64,000 nucleotides of DNA, taken from positions 7,836,001 to 7,900,000 of the forward strand of contig NZ_CP029193.1 in NCBI RefSeq assembly GCF_008642355.1, written 5' to 3'. The notes under the pieces are model-generated. The model saw only the letters and a program-made list of their open reading frames with translations. It had not been told where the DNA came from and did no database searches. The DNA comes from Streptomyces venezuelae. GTDB taxonomy: Bacteria > Actinomycetota > Actinomycetes > Streptomycetales > Streptomycetaceae. Both the position numbers and the translations under genes were made by a program. Shown here piece after piece: positions 42,684 to 51,162 of the stretch (position 1 is its first letter; each line of letters begins with the position of its first letter).

Positions 42684-42795
42684 GAGGCCATCCTCCATCG
42701 GGGGCGGGTGGGGTGCATGTTTCCCGCGGACACGCGTGCATTCGTCTGTGGTGGGCACACGGGCGGGCGTGAGGGTTCTGGGCGAAGGAAGACGA

Positions 42796-42855
42796 GTGAC
42801 GCAGGTCACATGCATATCTCGACAAGTTGGCGTAATAACACCCCTTCGCCAGGGG
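42796..42855. promoter_or_regulatory. Crp-like site and leader hairpin upstream of the SsgA-like gene
   Basis: GTGACGCAGGTCAC (42796-42809) is a palindrome that matches the actinobacterial Crp form GTG-N6-GNCAC. A TAATAA at 42833-42838 could be a -10 element, and CCCCT...AGGGG (42841-42855) would make a small hairpin in the leader. The position fits control of the SsgA-like gene at 42924, but Crp-like words occur by chance. Confidence 0.4.
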
Positions 42856-42923
42856 TCATAAGGGCACAGGAGTCCCCGCAACCGCATACCGAGCGCAGAA
42901 GAACCAGAAGTGGAGCCCCGCTC

Positions 42924-43337
42924 ATGGCCGTCACCCTCGAACAGCCCGCACGTGCCCGTCTCATCACCCCCGAGGGTCGCGAACGCGCTCTGCCCGTCGT
43001 CCTGCGCTACTCCGCGGAGGACCCCCTGGCCATCCAGATGGTCTTCCCCTCGCAGGCGTCGCTCGACGGCGCGGAGGTCACCTGGATCTTCGCCCGTGAG
43101 CTCCTGGAGGAGGGGATGAGCGCGCCCGCGGGCAGCGGCGACGTGCACATCTGGCCGTGCGGGCGGGCCCGGACGGTCCTGGAGTTCCACTCGCACCAAG
43201 GGCTTGCCCTGGTGCAGTTCGACAAGATCGTGCTGCGCCGGTTCCTCGTGCGGTCGTACGCCGTCGTGCCCGCGGGCGGCGAGGAGGAGAGCCTCGAACT
43301 CGACCAAGGACTCTCACGCCTCCTCGGCGGCGTCTGA
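42924..43337 (+). CDS. SsgA-like sporulation and cell-division protein
   Basis: 137 residues with the whole SALP pattern: 'ALPVVLRYSAEDPLAIQMVFP', 'VTWIFARELLEEGMSAPAGSGDVHIWPCG', 'VLEFHSHQGLALVQFDKIVLRRFLVRSYAVVPAGGE'. SsgA-like proteins are limited to sporulating actinobacteria and guide septum position, FtsZ assembly or autolysin activity during sporulation. Which paralogue (SsgA to SsgG) cannot be settled without alignment; it lacks the SsgB-specific sequence. It is a single-gene unit. Confidence 0.92.
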   Translation: MAVTLEQPARARLITPEGRERALPVVLRYSAEDPLAIQMVFPSQASLDGAEVTWIFARELLEEGMSAPAGSGDVHIWPCGRARTVLEFHSHQGLALVQFDKIVLRRFLVRSYAVVPAGGEEESLELDQGLSRLLGGV

Positions 43338-43363
43338 GGACGACCGAGGCAAGGGCCGACTCC

Positions 43364-44377
43364 TCAGCCGTACAACGCGGGCCGCTCGGCCATCTCCACG
43401 CACACCCGCGCACCCGTCCGCAGCGCGGCCACCCCTGCCTCGGCGACGGCCGCCGCCGCGTATCCGTCCCACGCGCTCGGCCCGGTGGCCCTGCCCCGCC
43501 GGGCGGCGGCCACCCACGCCCGCACCTCCCGGTCGTACGCGTCGGCGAACCGCACCAGATAGTCCTGCGCCACGTCCTCGTACGCCCGCCCCGGCGTCCT
43601 GACGACCATCGTGTGCGCGTCCCCGATCTGCGCGCTGCCCCGCTCGCAGACCGCCTCGCACCGCACCTCGTAGCCGAATCCGCTGTTGACGAAGATCTCC
43701 ACGTCGACGACCGCGCCTCCGGACGTCTCGAAGAGCACCAGTTGCGGATCGAGCAGACCCTCCGGGGCACCCGCCGACGGTGCGGGGCGCATCACCGTCA
43801 CCGCGGTGATCTCCTGCCCCAGCAGCCACCGCGTCGCGTCGATCTCATGGGAGACGGAGCTGCTGATCAGCATCGACGACGTGAAGTGAGCGGGCGAGGA
43901 CACGTTCCGGTGGCGGCAGTGCAGCAGCAGGGGCCGCCCCAGGTCACGCGAGTCGAGGAGCGCCTTCAGCGCCGCGTACTCGGCGTCGTACCGGCGCATG
44001 AACCCCACCTGGATCAGTCGGCGACCGAGGCGCGCCTCCGCCCCCACGACCCGGAGGGCCGAGGCCGAATCGGGGGTCAGCGGCTTTTCGCAGAGGATCG
44101 GGAGGCCGCGCGCGCAGGCCGCCAACAGGGCCTCCTCGTGCGCCGCCTCCGGCGAGGCCACCAGGACCGCCTCCACCCCGGGCGCACGCAGCGCGTCCTG
44201 CGCCTCCCGGTGCACGGACACCCCCGCGCGCCCCGCCACCGCCGCCTCGGCCCGCTCCGAGTCCGGGTCCGCGACCGCCACCACGCGGGCTCCGCCCACC
44301 GTTCCGCCGATCCGCCGTACGTGGTCGGCGCCCATGTGGCCCGCCCCGAGTACGGCCACCCCCAGCAGATCACTCAC
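43364..44377 (-). CDS. Gfo/Idh/MocA-family oxidoreductase (inositol dehydrogenase-like)
   Basis: 337 residues. The Rossmann motif is '[19 protein letters not shown]', the family Lys is in '[11 protein letters not shown]' (EKP), and the C-terminal sheet domain has '[23 protein letters not shown]' and '[12 protein letters not shown]' with catalytic His/Asp. It oxidises a polyol or sugar with NAD; myo-inositol is the commonest substrate of relatives with this pattern. GTG 44377 follows GGGGAGG. It begins 21 bp downstream of the carboxypeptidase gene. Confidence 0.92.
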   Translation of the reverse strand: MSDLLGVAVLGAGHMGADHVRRIGGTVGGARVVAVADPDSERAEAAVAGRAGVSVHREAQDALRAPGVEAVLVASPEAAHEEALLAACARGLPILCEKPLTPDSASALRVVGAEARLGRRLIQVGFMRRYDAEYAALKALLDSRDLGRPLLLHCRHRNVSSPAHFTSSMLISSSVSHEIDATRWLLGQEITAVTVMRPAPSAGAPEGLLDPQLVLFETSGGAVVDVEIFVNSGFGYEVRCEAVCERGSAQIGDAHTMVVRTPGRAYEDVAQDYLVRFADAYDREVRAWVAAARRGRATGPSAWDGYAAAAVAEAGVAALRTGARVCVEMAERPALYG

Positions 44378-44398
44378 CGCACGACCTCCCCGCATGTC

Positions 44399-45598
44399 TC
44401 AGTCGCCGACGCGCCGCACGTCCCTGCGTCGGGCCACCGTAGCCCTCCGTCGCCGCACGGCCATGACGCAGCCCGCGAGCAGGACGGCCGAGCCCGCGGC
44501 GACCATCAGGACCGCGGGCCATTCGGAGTCGTCGGGCCCCACGGCCAACGCGGCCTGTCCGCCCGCGTGCGCCGGGCTGGGAGCGGGCCCGCTCTCCTCC
44601 GGCGGCACCAGCGAACCCACCGGTTGTACCTTCCCTGCCGCCCCGAACCCCCAGTCGAGCAGCGACCGGGCCTCCTCGTACACCGCCCGCCCGCCGCCCG
44701 CCTGCGGGTTCATCACCGTCACGACGAGCGTGCGCCCACCGCGCTGGGCCGCGCTGATGAGGGTGGAGCCCGCATGGCTCGTGTAGCCGTTCTTGACGCC
44801 GAGCAGCCCCGGGTACGCCGCCACACCGTCCGCGCCGGTCAGCAGCCGGTTGGTGTTCTGGATCGGATACGACCAGCCGCCCGCCGGAAACTGTGCGACA
44901 CGGGTCGAGCAGTACCGGGCGAACTCCGGATCCGCGAGCCCCGCCCTGCCGAAGACCGCCAGGTCGTACGCCGACGAGACCTGCCCCGCGGCGTCGTAGC
45001 CGTCGGGCGACACCACGTGTGTGTCGCGCGCCCCCAGCTCACGGGCCTTGGCGCGCATCTCCCGAACGGTCTTGTCCAGACCGCCGTTGAGGCGTGCGAG
45101 GACGTGCACGGCGTCGTTCCCGGAGCTGAGGAACACGCCGCGCCACAGGTCGGCGACCCGGTAGGCGCGCCCCTCCGCGACCCCCACCATGCTGCTCCCC
45201 TCGCCGACCTGGTCGAGCTCGTGCTGCGCGACGACGTGCCGTGCGTCCGCGTCGAGCCGGGGGAGCGTCGCCAGGGCGAAGAGCGACTTGAGCGTCGAGG
45301 CGGGCGGCAGCCTGCGGTGCGCGTTCCGCGCGCCGAGCACCTCGCCCGTATGGGCGTCGGCCACCACCCACGCGAGCGCGGACACGTTGCCGGGAACGGC
45401 GGGGGCGCCCGGACCGAGCCGGACCTGGGTGCCCGGCCGGTCGAGGAGGGTCGAGGAGTACGCCGGGACGGGCCGCGGCGGCGCGGGTTCGGCCGGGGCC
45501 TCGGTCGCGGCGGCCGGTGAGGACAGGAGGACCAGAGCACCGAGGGCGAGGGCCGCGGTGCGGACGGAGGAGGGGCGCGAAAGGTACCTGATGACCAT
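44399..45598 (-). CDS. D-alanyl-D-alanine carboxypeptidase (peptidase S11), membrane-anchored
   Basis: 399 residues. It has a signal peptide ('ALALGALVLLSSPAAATEA'), the active Ser-x-x-Lys in 'LPPASTLKSLFALATL' near residue 102, the SGN triad in 'VFLSSGNDAVHVLARL', and the KTG-equivalent 'GVKNGYTSHAG', where Asn replaces the usual Thr, a change seen in actinobacterial members. A C-terminal transmembrane helix ('WPAVLMVAAGSAVLLAGCVMAV') with a basic tail anchors it outside the membrane. It trims pentapeptides in peptidoglycan. Confidence 0.93.
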   Translation of the reverse strand: MVIRYLSRPSSVRTAALALGALVLLSSPAAATEAPAEPAPPRPVPAYSSTLLDRPGTQVRLGPGAPAVPGNVSALAWVVADAHTGEVLGARNAHRRLPPASTLKSLFALATLPRLDADARHVVAQHELDQVGEGSSMVGVAEGRAYRVADLWRGVFLSSGNDAVHVLARLNGGLDKTVREMRAKARELGARDTHVVSPDGYDAAGQVSSAYDLAVFGRAGLADPEFARYCSTRVAQFPAGGWSYPIQNTNRLLTGADGVAAYPGLLGVKNGYTSHAGSTLISAAQRGGRTLVVTVMNPQAGGGRAVYEEARSLLDWGFGAAGKVQPVGSLVPPEESGPAPSPAHAGGQAALAVGPDDSEWPAVLMVAAGSAVLLAGCVMAVRRRRATVARRRDVRRVGD

Positions 45599-45794
45599 TC
45601 AGTCACCGTATGAGCGCTGCCCGGAGTCCGCAGATCTGCTTGGACCGGTAGGAGGTATCGCTGCTCCGGCCGGAGGTGTCGCGCCGTCACTTCGCTTGCG
45701 CGGAAGGGGCGCTGAGTCCGGGGCGGGGCCGAGCCGCCGGGAGGAAGTGGTGCTTCGCCCCCGGAGGCGGGCCCCGCTCGACGCGTCGGCCTCG

Positions 45795-46286
45795 TCAGGC
45801 GGGCAGGTGCTTCTCGACGGCGGCGACGAGCTCGGGGGCGTCGGGCTCGGTCTGCGGGGAGAAGCGGGCGACGACGTTGCCGGACGGGTCGACGAGGAAC
45901 TTCTCGAAGTTCCAGCGGATGTCGCCCGTGTGCCCTTCCGCGTCCGCCGTGTCGACGAGCCGCGCGTACAGCGGATGCCGGTTCTCGCCGTTGACGTCGA
46001 CCTTCTCCGTCATCGGGAAGGTCACGCCGTACGTCGCCGAGCAGAACTCGGCGATCTCCTCCGAGGTGCCGGGCTCCTGGCCCATGAACTGGTTGCAGGG
46101 CACGCCGAGCACGCTGAAGCCACGCGCCGCGTACTGCTCGTGCAGGCGCTCCAGACCCGCGTACTGCGGAGTGAGCCCGCACTTGGAGGCGACGTTGACG
46201 ACCAGCACGGCCTTGCCCTCGTACTGGCGCAGGTCGGCGGCGCCGCCCTGCAGATTCTCGATTTCCACCGCTTCGTAGACAGACAT
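45795..46286 (-). CDS. Glutathione peroxidase-family thiol peroxidase
   Basis: 163 residues. The peroxidatic Cys is in 'VVNVASKCGLTPQYAGLERLHEQY', followed by 'GFSVLGVPCNQFMGQEPGTSEEIAEFC' (Gln and resolving Cys) and 'DIRWNFEKFLVDPSGNVVARF' (Trp of the catalytic tetrad). As actinobacteria use mycothiol and thioredoxin, this is probably a thioredoxin-dependent hydroperoxidase. ATG 46286 is used. The 196 bp between it and the carboxypeptidase gene hold no gene that I can see. Confidence 0.94.
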   Translation of the reverse strand: MSVYEAVEIENLQGGAADLRQYEGKAVLVVNVASKCGLTPQYAGLERLHEQYAARGFSVLGVPCNQFMGQEPGTSEEIAEFCSATYGVTFPMTEKVDVNGENRHPLYARLVDTADAEGHTGDIRWNFEKFLVDPSGNVVARFSPQTEPDAPELVAAVEKHLPA

Positions 46287-46383
46287 GATCCGGAGCATAC
46301 GCTTCGGCCTCCGCCCAATCCCCGGCCCCCGGAGCTCCGAATCCTGGGGGAGTGCGTATTCGGGTACCGCTGGAGGGGGAGAC

Positions 46384-46575
46384 GTGGCGACCGTCGCAGA
46401 ACTGGACCTGGCGAAGGACGAACGGGAACGGCGCATCCGGGACGGTGAGGCGGCCGAGATGCGGCATCTGCTGCACGACGCCGACGCGGACAGTGTGGTC
46501 CCGGCGTTCGTGTGCCTGCGGAAAGGAGTGCGCAAGGGCGTGCGGAGGGGGCTGCGGAGGGGGTGGCGTTCGTGA
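46384..46575 (+). CDS. Small basic hypothetical protein
   Basis: 63 codons from a GTG preceded by GGAGGGGGAG. Third positions are strongly G/C. The N-terminal part is charged and helical ('AELDLAKDERERRIRDGEAAEM') and the end is Arg-rich with two repeats of 'KGVRKGVRRG' type. No family recognised. It is divergent from the peroxidase gene. A further GTG frame overlapping its stop (46572 on) runs into the 3' end of the permease gene and is not supported. Confidence 0.45.
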   Translation: MATVAELDLAKDERERRIRDGEAAEMRHLLHDADADSVVPAFVCLRKGVRKGVRRGLRRGWRS

Positions 46576-46698
46576 CGCGTCGTACCGTCCGGCTGAGCAG
46601 GCGCACGAACGCGCGTCGACGCGCGGAGCCCGGGACGGATGCCGGGGGAGCCGAGGACCGGGACCGCGCCGCGGACGCGTCGCGCAGGGCGGGGCGGG

Positions 46699-47541
46699 TC
46701 ACCGCGGCCGCGGCGAGGTTCCTCTCGTGGGAGCAGCGGGAGCAGGGGGAGCAGAGGGCGGGGCGGCCCGGTGCAGGCGGCCGCGCGCGACCAGTTCCAC
46801 CGTCAGCGCCACCGCGCTCGCCTGGACCGCCATCAGGGCGATGAGCACGAAGAGCTGCACCGCTCCGGCCATCGCCGGGGACGCGCCGCCCAGGAGCATG
46901 CCGACGAACGCGCCGGGCAGGGTGACCAGGCCCACCGTGCGGGTCTGGTCGAGGCCGGGCAGCAGCGCGTCCGACGCGGCGGGGCGGATGACCTCGATGC
47001 GTGCGTCGTGGTCGGGCAGGCCGAGGGCGATGCCGGCCTCGAACTCGCCGTACCGCGTGTGCAGTTCGTCGAGGGCGCGGCGGCCCGCGAGGACCGTCGC
47101 GGTGAGCGCGCCGCCGATGAGGATGCCCGTCACGGGGATGATCGCGACGCCTCGTACCGGGAGCAGGCCCGCGAGGGTCAGTCCGGCGACGACCGGGACG
47201 ACGGGCCCCGCGACGGGCAGCGCCGCCCACCACCAGGTGGAATTCGGCGTGACGCGGCGGCCCGCGGTGCGCGTCGCCACGGCGAACATGAGGAGGAGGA
47301 AGGCGTAGAGCGCGGCCGTGTGGTGCACGACCCAGGCGATGACGAGGGACGCGGCGGCGAGCTGCGCGGTGGCGCGGATGCCCGCGACCACGATCTCCCG
47401 CGCCCGGCCGCGCGAGCCGTCGGGGGCGAGCCGGAAGACGGCCGCCGCCGTCGCGGCGGCCAGGAGCAGCACGAGCAGGGCGACGGCGAGTGCCGTGTCG
47501 ACCGGCAGCAGGGTCTGGGCGGCGAGGTTGCGCACGGCCAC
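46699..47541 (-). CDS. FetB/UPF0014-family ABC transporter permease
   Basis: 280 residues with about seven transmembrane helices. The pattern 'EIVVAGIRATAQLAAASLVIAWVV', 'ALPVAGPVVPVVAGLTLAGLLPV' and 'TRTVGLVTLPGAFVGMLLGGASPAMAGAVQLFVLIALMAVQ' is that of the FetB/YbbM permease of an iron or metal exporter. Its ATPase partner FetA is not adjacent on either side. The C-terminal 25 residues are Pro/Ala-rich and overlap no known domain. Confidence 0.9.
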   Translation of the reverse strand: MAVRNLAAQTLLPVDTALAVALLVLLLAAATAAAVFRLAPDGSRGRAREIVVAGIRATAQLAAASLVIAWVVHHTAALYAFLLLMFAVATRTAGRRVTPNSTWWWAALPVAGPVVPVVAGLTLAGLLPVRGVAIIPVTGILIGGALTATVLAGRRALDELHTRYGEFEAGIALGLPDHDARIEVIRPAASDALLPGLDQTRTVGLVTLPGAFVGMLLGGASPAMAGAVQLFVLIALMAVQASAVALTVELVARGRLHRAAPPSAPPAPAAPTRGTSPRPR

Positions 47542-47655
47542 ACCCTAGATCGCGGGGCCCGCGGTCTCCGAAAGGAGCGGAGGGAGTGCTGTGCCGACGT
47601 GTTCGACCTGTAACGATGTGGGGGTAAGACGTGCAGACAGAGAAGGGCTGAAGTC

Positions 47656-48741
47656 ATGGCGCAGCAGGTGCAGGGCGTGATCGCACGCACGAAGGGCGAG
47701 CCGGTGCGGATCGAGACGATCGTCGTCCCGGATCCGGGGCCGGGAGAGGCCGTCGTGAGGATCCAGGCGTGCGGGGTCTGCCACACCGACCTGCACTACC
47801 GCGAGGGCGGCATCAACGACGACTTCCCGTTCCTGCTCGGGCACGAGGCCGCCGGCGTCGTCGAGTCGGTCGGCGAGGGCGTCACCGAGGTCGCGGTCGG
47901 CGACTTCGTGATCCTGAACTGGCGCGCGGTGTGCGGGCAGTGCCGTGCGTGTCTGCGCGGCCGCCCCCAGTACTGCTTCGACACGCACAACGCGAAGCAG
48001 AAGATGACCCTGACGGACGGCACCGAGCTGTCGCCCGCGCTCGGCATCGGCGCCTTCGCCGAGAAGACCCTCGTCGCCGCCGGGCAGTGCACCAAGGTGG
48101 ACCCGGAGGCGTCGCCCGCCGCGGCCGGTCTCCTCGGCTGCGGCGTCATGGCGGGCATCGGCGCCGCCATCAACACCGGCAACGTGGGCCGTGGCGACTC
48201 GGTCGCCGTCATCGGCTGCGGCGGCGTCGGCAATGCCGCGGTCGTGGGCGCCCGCCTCGCGGGTGCCGCGCGGATCATCGCCGTGGACATCGACGACAAG
48301 AAGCTGGAGACGGCGAAGGGCCTCGGCGCCACGCACACCGTCAACTCCCGCTCCGCCGACCCCGTCGAGGCGATCCGTGAGCTGACCGGAGGCAACGGAG
48401 CCGACGTCGTCATCGAGGCGGTCGGCCGCCCGGAGACGTACGAGCAGGCCTTCTACGCCCGTGATCTGGCCGGCACGGTCGTCCTGGTCGGCGTCCCGAC
48501 GCCGGAGATGAAGATCGAGCTGCCGCTGCTCGACGTGTTCGGGCGGGGCGGGGCCCTCAAGTCGAGCTGGTACGGCGACTGCCTGCCGTCCCGCGACTTC
48601 CCGATGCTCATCGACCTGTACCGGCAGGGCCGCCTGGACCTGGACGCGTTCGTCACGGAGACCATCGCCCTGGAAGACGTGGAGAAGGCCTTCGAGCGCA
48701 TGCACCACGGCGACGTCCTCCGCTCGGTGGTGATGTTCTGA
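47656..48741 (+). CDS. mscR: S-(hydroxymethyl)mycothiol dehydrogenase (formaldehyde dehydrogenase)
   Basis: 361-residue zinc alcohol dehydrogenase. The catalytic-zinc Cys is in '[28 protein letters not shown]' with the Glu-containing GHE motif. The structural-zinc set is '[20 protein letters not shown]'. The NAD site is '[21 protein letters not shown]'. High overall match to MscR, which oxidises the mycothiol adduct of formaldehyde and can also reduce nitrosomycothiol. Its stop shares one base with the start of the next gene (TGATG), so the pair is co-translated. Confidence 0.94.
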   Translation: MAQQVQGVIARTKGEPVRIETIVVPDPGPGEAVVRIQACGVCHTDLHYREGGINDDFPFLLGHEAAGVVESVGEGVTEVAVGDFVILNWRAVCGQCRACLRGRPQYCFDTHNAKQKMTLTDGTELSPALGIGAFAEKTLVAAGQCTKVDPEASPAAAGLLGCGVMAGIGAAINTGNVGRGDSVAVIGCGGVGNAAVVGARLAGAARIIAVDIDDKKLETAKGLGATHTVNSRSADPVEAIRELTGGNGADVVIEAVGRPETYEQAFYARDLAGTVVLVGVPTPEMKIELPLLDVFGRGGALKSSWYGDCLPSRDFPMLIDLYRQGRLDLDAFVTETIALEDVEKAFERMHHGDVLRSVVMF

Positions 48742-49397
48742 TGGCGGCCGAGACCAAGAGCGACGCGTCCGGCGTGCGCATCGACCACGTCGTCACGTCG
48801 GGGACGTTCTCCCTGGACGGCGGCACGTGGGACGTCGACAACAACGTGTGGATCGTGGGCGACGACGACGAGTGCGTCGTCATCGACGCCGCGCACGACG
48901 CGGACGCCATCGCGGCCGCGGTGGGAGACCGGCGCCTGGTCGCGATCGTCTGCACGCACGCCCACGACGACCACATCGACGCGGCGCCGGCGCTCGCGGC
49001 CCGCACGGGCGCGCCGATCCTGCTGCACCCGGCGGACATGGAGCTGTGGAAGCGGACGCACCCCGACCGCGCCCCGGACGGCGAGCTCTCCGACGGACAG
49101 GAACTGGCCGTCGCGGGCGCGGTCCTGAAGGTGCTGCACACGCCGGGCCACTGCCACGGCGCGGTCAGCCTGCACGCGCCCGCGCTCGGCACGGTCTTCA
49201 CCGGCGACACGCTGTTCGCGGGCGGCCCGGGTGCCACGGGCCGTTCGTTCAGCGACTTCCCGACGATCGTGAAGTCCATCAAGGAGCGGCTCCTGACGCT
49301 GCCGCCCGCGACGGTGGTGCGCACCGGACACGGTGACAGCACGACGGTCGGCGCGGAGGCGCCGCATCTGGAGGAGTGGCTCGCCAGGGGGCACTGA
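48741..49397 (+). CDS. Metallo-beta-lactamase-fold hydrolase coupled to MscR
   Basis: 218 residues. The zinc-binding 'CTHAHDDHIDAAPALAARTG' (HxHxDH) is near residue 75, then 'VLHTPGHCHGAVSLHAP', 'VFTGDTLFAGGPGATGRSFSDF' and 'RTGHGDSTTVG' give the remaining His and Asp ligands of a glyoxalase-II-like enzyme. Placement after MscR makes S-formylmycothiol or a similar thioester the likely substrate, completing conversion of formaldehyde to formate. A 13-bp-stem hairpin follows. Confidence 0.9.
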   Translation: MAAETKSDASGVRIDHVVTSGTFSLDGGTWDVDNNVWIVGDDDECVVIDAAHDADAIAAAVGDRRLVAIVCTHAHDDHIDAAPALAARTGAPILLHPADMELWKRTHPDRAPDGELSDGQELAVAGAVLKVLHTPGHCHGAVSLHAPALGTVFTGDTLFAGGPGATGRSFSDFPTIVKSIKERLLTLPPATVVRTGHGDSTTVGAEAPHLEEWLARGH

Positions 49398-49426
49398 CCT
49401 CCTGTTCACCCGCCTCTCCGTACGTT

Positions 49427-49462
49427 TCTCGGCCCCGCGTGGTTCGCCGCGCGGGGCCGAGA
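49427..49462 (+). terminator. Strong hairpin terminator after the MscR operon
   Basis: TCTCGGCCCCGCG (49427-49439) and CGCGGGGCCGAGA (49450-49462) form a perfect 13-bp stem with a 10-base loop, 30 bp after the hydrolase stop. Confidence 0.85.
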
Positions 49463-49496
49463 CGCGTACTGGCCCTGTTCAGCAATCTTCGATAAG

Positions 49497-49515
49497 TTAG
49501 GCAAGGCTTACCTAA
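49497..49515. promoter_or_regulatory. Iron box (DmdR/IdeR-type)
   Basis: TTAGGCAAGGCTTACCTAA matches the 19-bp consensus TTAGGTTAGGCTAACCTAA of the actinobacterial iron repressors DmdR1/IdeR at nearly all positions, with a clear dyad TTAGG...CCTAA. It lies 12 bp before the DUF2470 start, so iron would repress this gene. Confidence 0.88.
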
Positions 49516-49527
49516 TGGAGGTTGAGG

Positions 49528-50241
49528 ATGGGTGTCCGTCACAGCAGCACGACCGTGCCCACAGCGGCGGCACGCGCTCGTTCCGTGCTCGCCACCGCGT
49601 GGTCCTGCGCGGTGACCACGGAGATCGGCAGGGACGAACTCGTGGGCGCGCACACGGTGACCGAGGATGGCAGGATTCTGCTGTCACCGCCCGAGGACAG
49701 CGCGCTCGCCGCCGCCGTCATCTGCGCGCCGCGCGGCGAACCGTCCACCCTGATCGAGTTCGCGGACGTCTCCCCGGTGCCGCTGCGGGACCGGATCCGC
49801 GCCCGGCTGTGGCTCTCCGGGACGCTGGGGTACGACGGCGAGCACCTCGTCTTCGAGCCGACGTGCGCCGTGCTGCACGACTCCACCGGGGAGCGTCAGG
49901 GCGTGGAGCTCGACGAGTTCGCCCTGACGGTGCCCGATCCGCTGGCCGAGGCGGAGTCGCGGCTGCTCACGCATCTCGCCGACGCCCACCCGGAGGCCGT
50001 CGAGCAGCTCACCCGCCTCATCAGCCCGGACAGCCTGCAAGGGGTGGTGCGGGTCCGCCCGCTCGCCCTCGACCGGCACGGGATCTCCCTGCGTCTGGAG
50101 CGCGCACGCGGCCAGGCCGACGTACGCCTCCCGTTCCACCAGCTCGTGGAGGACGTCACGCAGGTGACGGAGTGCATGCACGCCCTCCTCATGAAGGCAC
50201 GCCTCTCAACCGCGCGGCGCGGGCGGCCCGTCGGAGGCTGA
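49528..50241 (+). CDS. Iron-regulated DUF2470-domain protein
   Basis: 237 residues. The N-terminal 140 residues form a split-barrel-like domain ('ARSVLATAWSCAVTTEIG', 'ILLSPPEDSALAAAVICAP', 'RIRARLWLSGTLGYDGEHLVF'). The C-terminal DUF2470 domain is about 150-232 ('AESRLLTHLADAHPEAVEQLTRLI', 'LPFHQLVEDVTQVTECMHALLMKAR'). DUF2470 accompanies heme-degrading HugZ-like and other heme- or FMN-binding proteins. The iron box directly before the ribosome site (GGAGG) supports a role in iron or heme use. The 3' end overlaps the convergent DUF1232 gene by 36 bp. Confidence 0.9.
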   Translation: MGVRHSSTTVPTAAARARSVLATAWSCAVTTEIGRDELVGAHTVTEDGRILLSPPEDSALAAAVICAPRGEPSTLIEFADVSPVPLRDRIRARLWLSGTLGYDGEHLVFEPTCAVLHDSTGERQGVELDEFALTVPDPLAEAESRLLTHLADAHPEAVEQLTRLISPDSLQGVVRVRPLALDRHGISLRLERARGQADVRLPFHQLVEDVTQVTECMHALLMKARLSTARRGRPVGG

Positions 50242-50493
50242 CCGCATCGACCGCAGCGCGAGCAGCAGCACCCCGATGTCGTCCAGATACACGGGGTCGG
50301 GCACCAGGTCGGTCGGCAGCACGAGGTAGGCGACCGCGGCCCAGAACACCCACTGCCGCTCGACGGGCAGGCCGGCTCTGCGCAGGGCGCGGCGGGTCCG
50401 GACGAGTCGTACGAGCAGAGCGACCGCGACGGCCAGAGTCGCGGCGGCCAGAACGGCGGCGACGACGAGGAGAACGGTCAGGTCCGTGCTCAT
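50206..50493 (-). CDS. DUF1232 (YkvA-like) small membrane protein
   Basis: 95 residues. A transmembrane helix ('LTVLLVVAAVLAAATLAVAVALL', residues 4-27) is followed by an Arg-rich stretch, then the DUF1232 signature 'WVFWAAVAYLVLPTDLVPDPVYLDDIGVLLLALRSM'. The function is unknown. ATG 50493 is chosen over an upstream ATG 50505. It overlaps the end of the DUF2470 gene on the opposite strand. Confidence 0.88.
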   Translation of the reverse strand: MSTDLTVLLVVAAVLAAATLAVAVALLVRLVRTRRALRRAGLPVERQWVFWAAVAYLVLPTDLVPDPVYLDDIGVLLLALRSMRSASDGPPAPRG

Positions 50494-50547
50494 ACCCCCG
50501 TACATTAATCAAGTTGAGGTCTTACGTCTCGTAGGGATGATGGCGGG

Positions 50548-51162
50548 GTGACGAACCAGCCGAAGCCCACGCACTCCACTTCGCCCCTCGCCCCCGACGG
50601 GACCATCGCACCCGTCCAGGCACTGATCATCATCGACATGCAGACCGCGTTCGTCGGGGGCGACGGAGCCGTGCCCGACGCGGAGCGCCTCCTGGACCGC
50701 GTGCGGGGCCTGTTGGCGCGTGCACGTGAGAGCGGCGCGGTCGTCGTGCAGCTGCAGAACGACGGGGAGCCCGGCACCTCCGACGAGCCGGGCACCCCCG
50801 GCTGGGAGATCCACCTGCCCGCCGACACGGACCGGGGCGAGGTCGTCCTGCGCAAGACCGTCGACGACGGCTTCGAGGACAGTCCGCTCGCATCGCTGCT
50901 GCGGGACGCGGGCGTGCGGGAAATCGCCGTCTGCGGCGTGATGTCGGAGATGTGCGTCAGGGCGACGGCGAGCACCGCGCTGGAGCTCGGCTTCCGTGTG
51001 GTCCTGCCGCACGACGCCCACGCGACCTATGACATTCCGGCCGCCGAGGGCATCAGCGACGTGGTGCCCGCGGCGACGGTGTCGCGTGTCGCGGAGTGGA
51101 CGCTCGGGGACGAGGTCGAGATCGTGCCGCGGGCGGCGGACGTGGTCTTCACGAAGCCGTAG
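50548..51162 (+). CDS. Isochorismatase-like cysteine hydrolase
   Basis: 204 residues. The catalytic triad is visible: Asp in 'QALIIIDMQTAFV', Lys in 'EVVLRKTVDDGFEDSPL', Cys in 'IAVCGVMSEMCVRATASTALELGF', with the usual cis-peptide region VMSEM. The family hydrolyses amides such as nicotinamide, ureidoglycolate derivatives or biuret; the substrate cannot be assigned. GTG 50548 follows GGCGGG. It overlaps the convergent ankyrin gene by 14 bp. Confidence 0.92.
   Translation: MTNQPKPTHSTSPLAPDGTIAPVQALIIIDMQTAFVGGDGAVPDAERLLDRVRGLLARARESGAVVVQLQNDGEPGTSDEPGTPGWEIHLPADTDRGEVVLRKTVDDGFEDSPLASLLRDAGVREIAVCGVMSEMCVRATASTALELGFRVVLPHDAHATYDIPAAEGISDVVPAATVSRVAEWTLGDEVEIVPRAADVVFTKP

Noticed and set aside
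42796..42809. Treating the Crp-like dyad as proven
   Set aside because: Only five fixed bases define the site, so chance matches are frequent; it is kept as a weak candidate only.
46572..46844. GTG frame overlapping the stop of the small basic gene
   Set aside because: It overlaps the permease 3' end by about 145 bp, is Arg/Ala/Gly-rich throughout, and has no recognisable domain.
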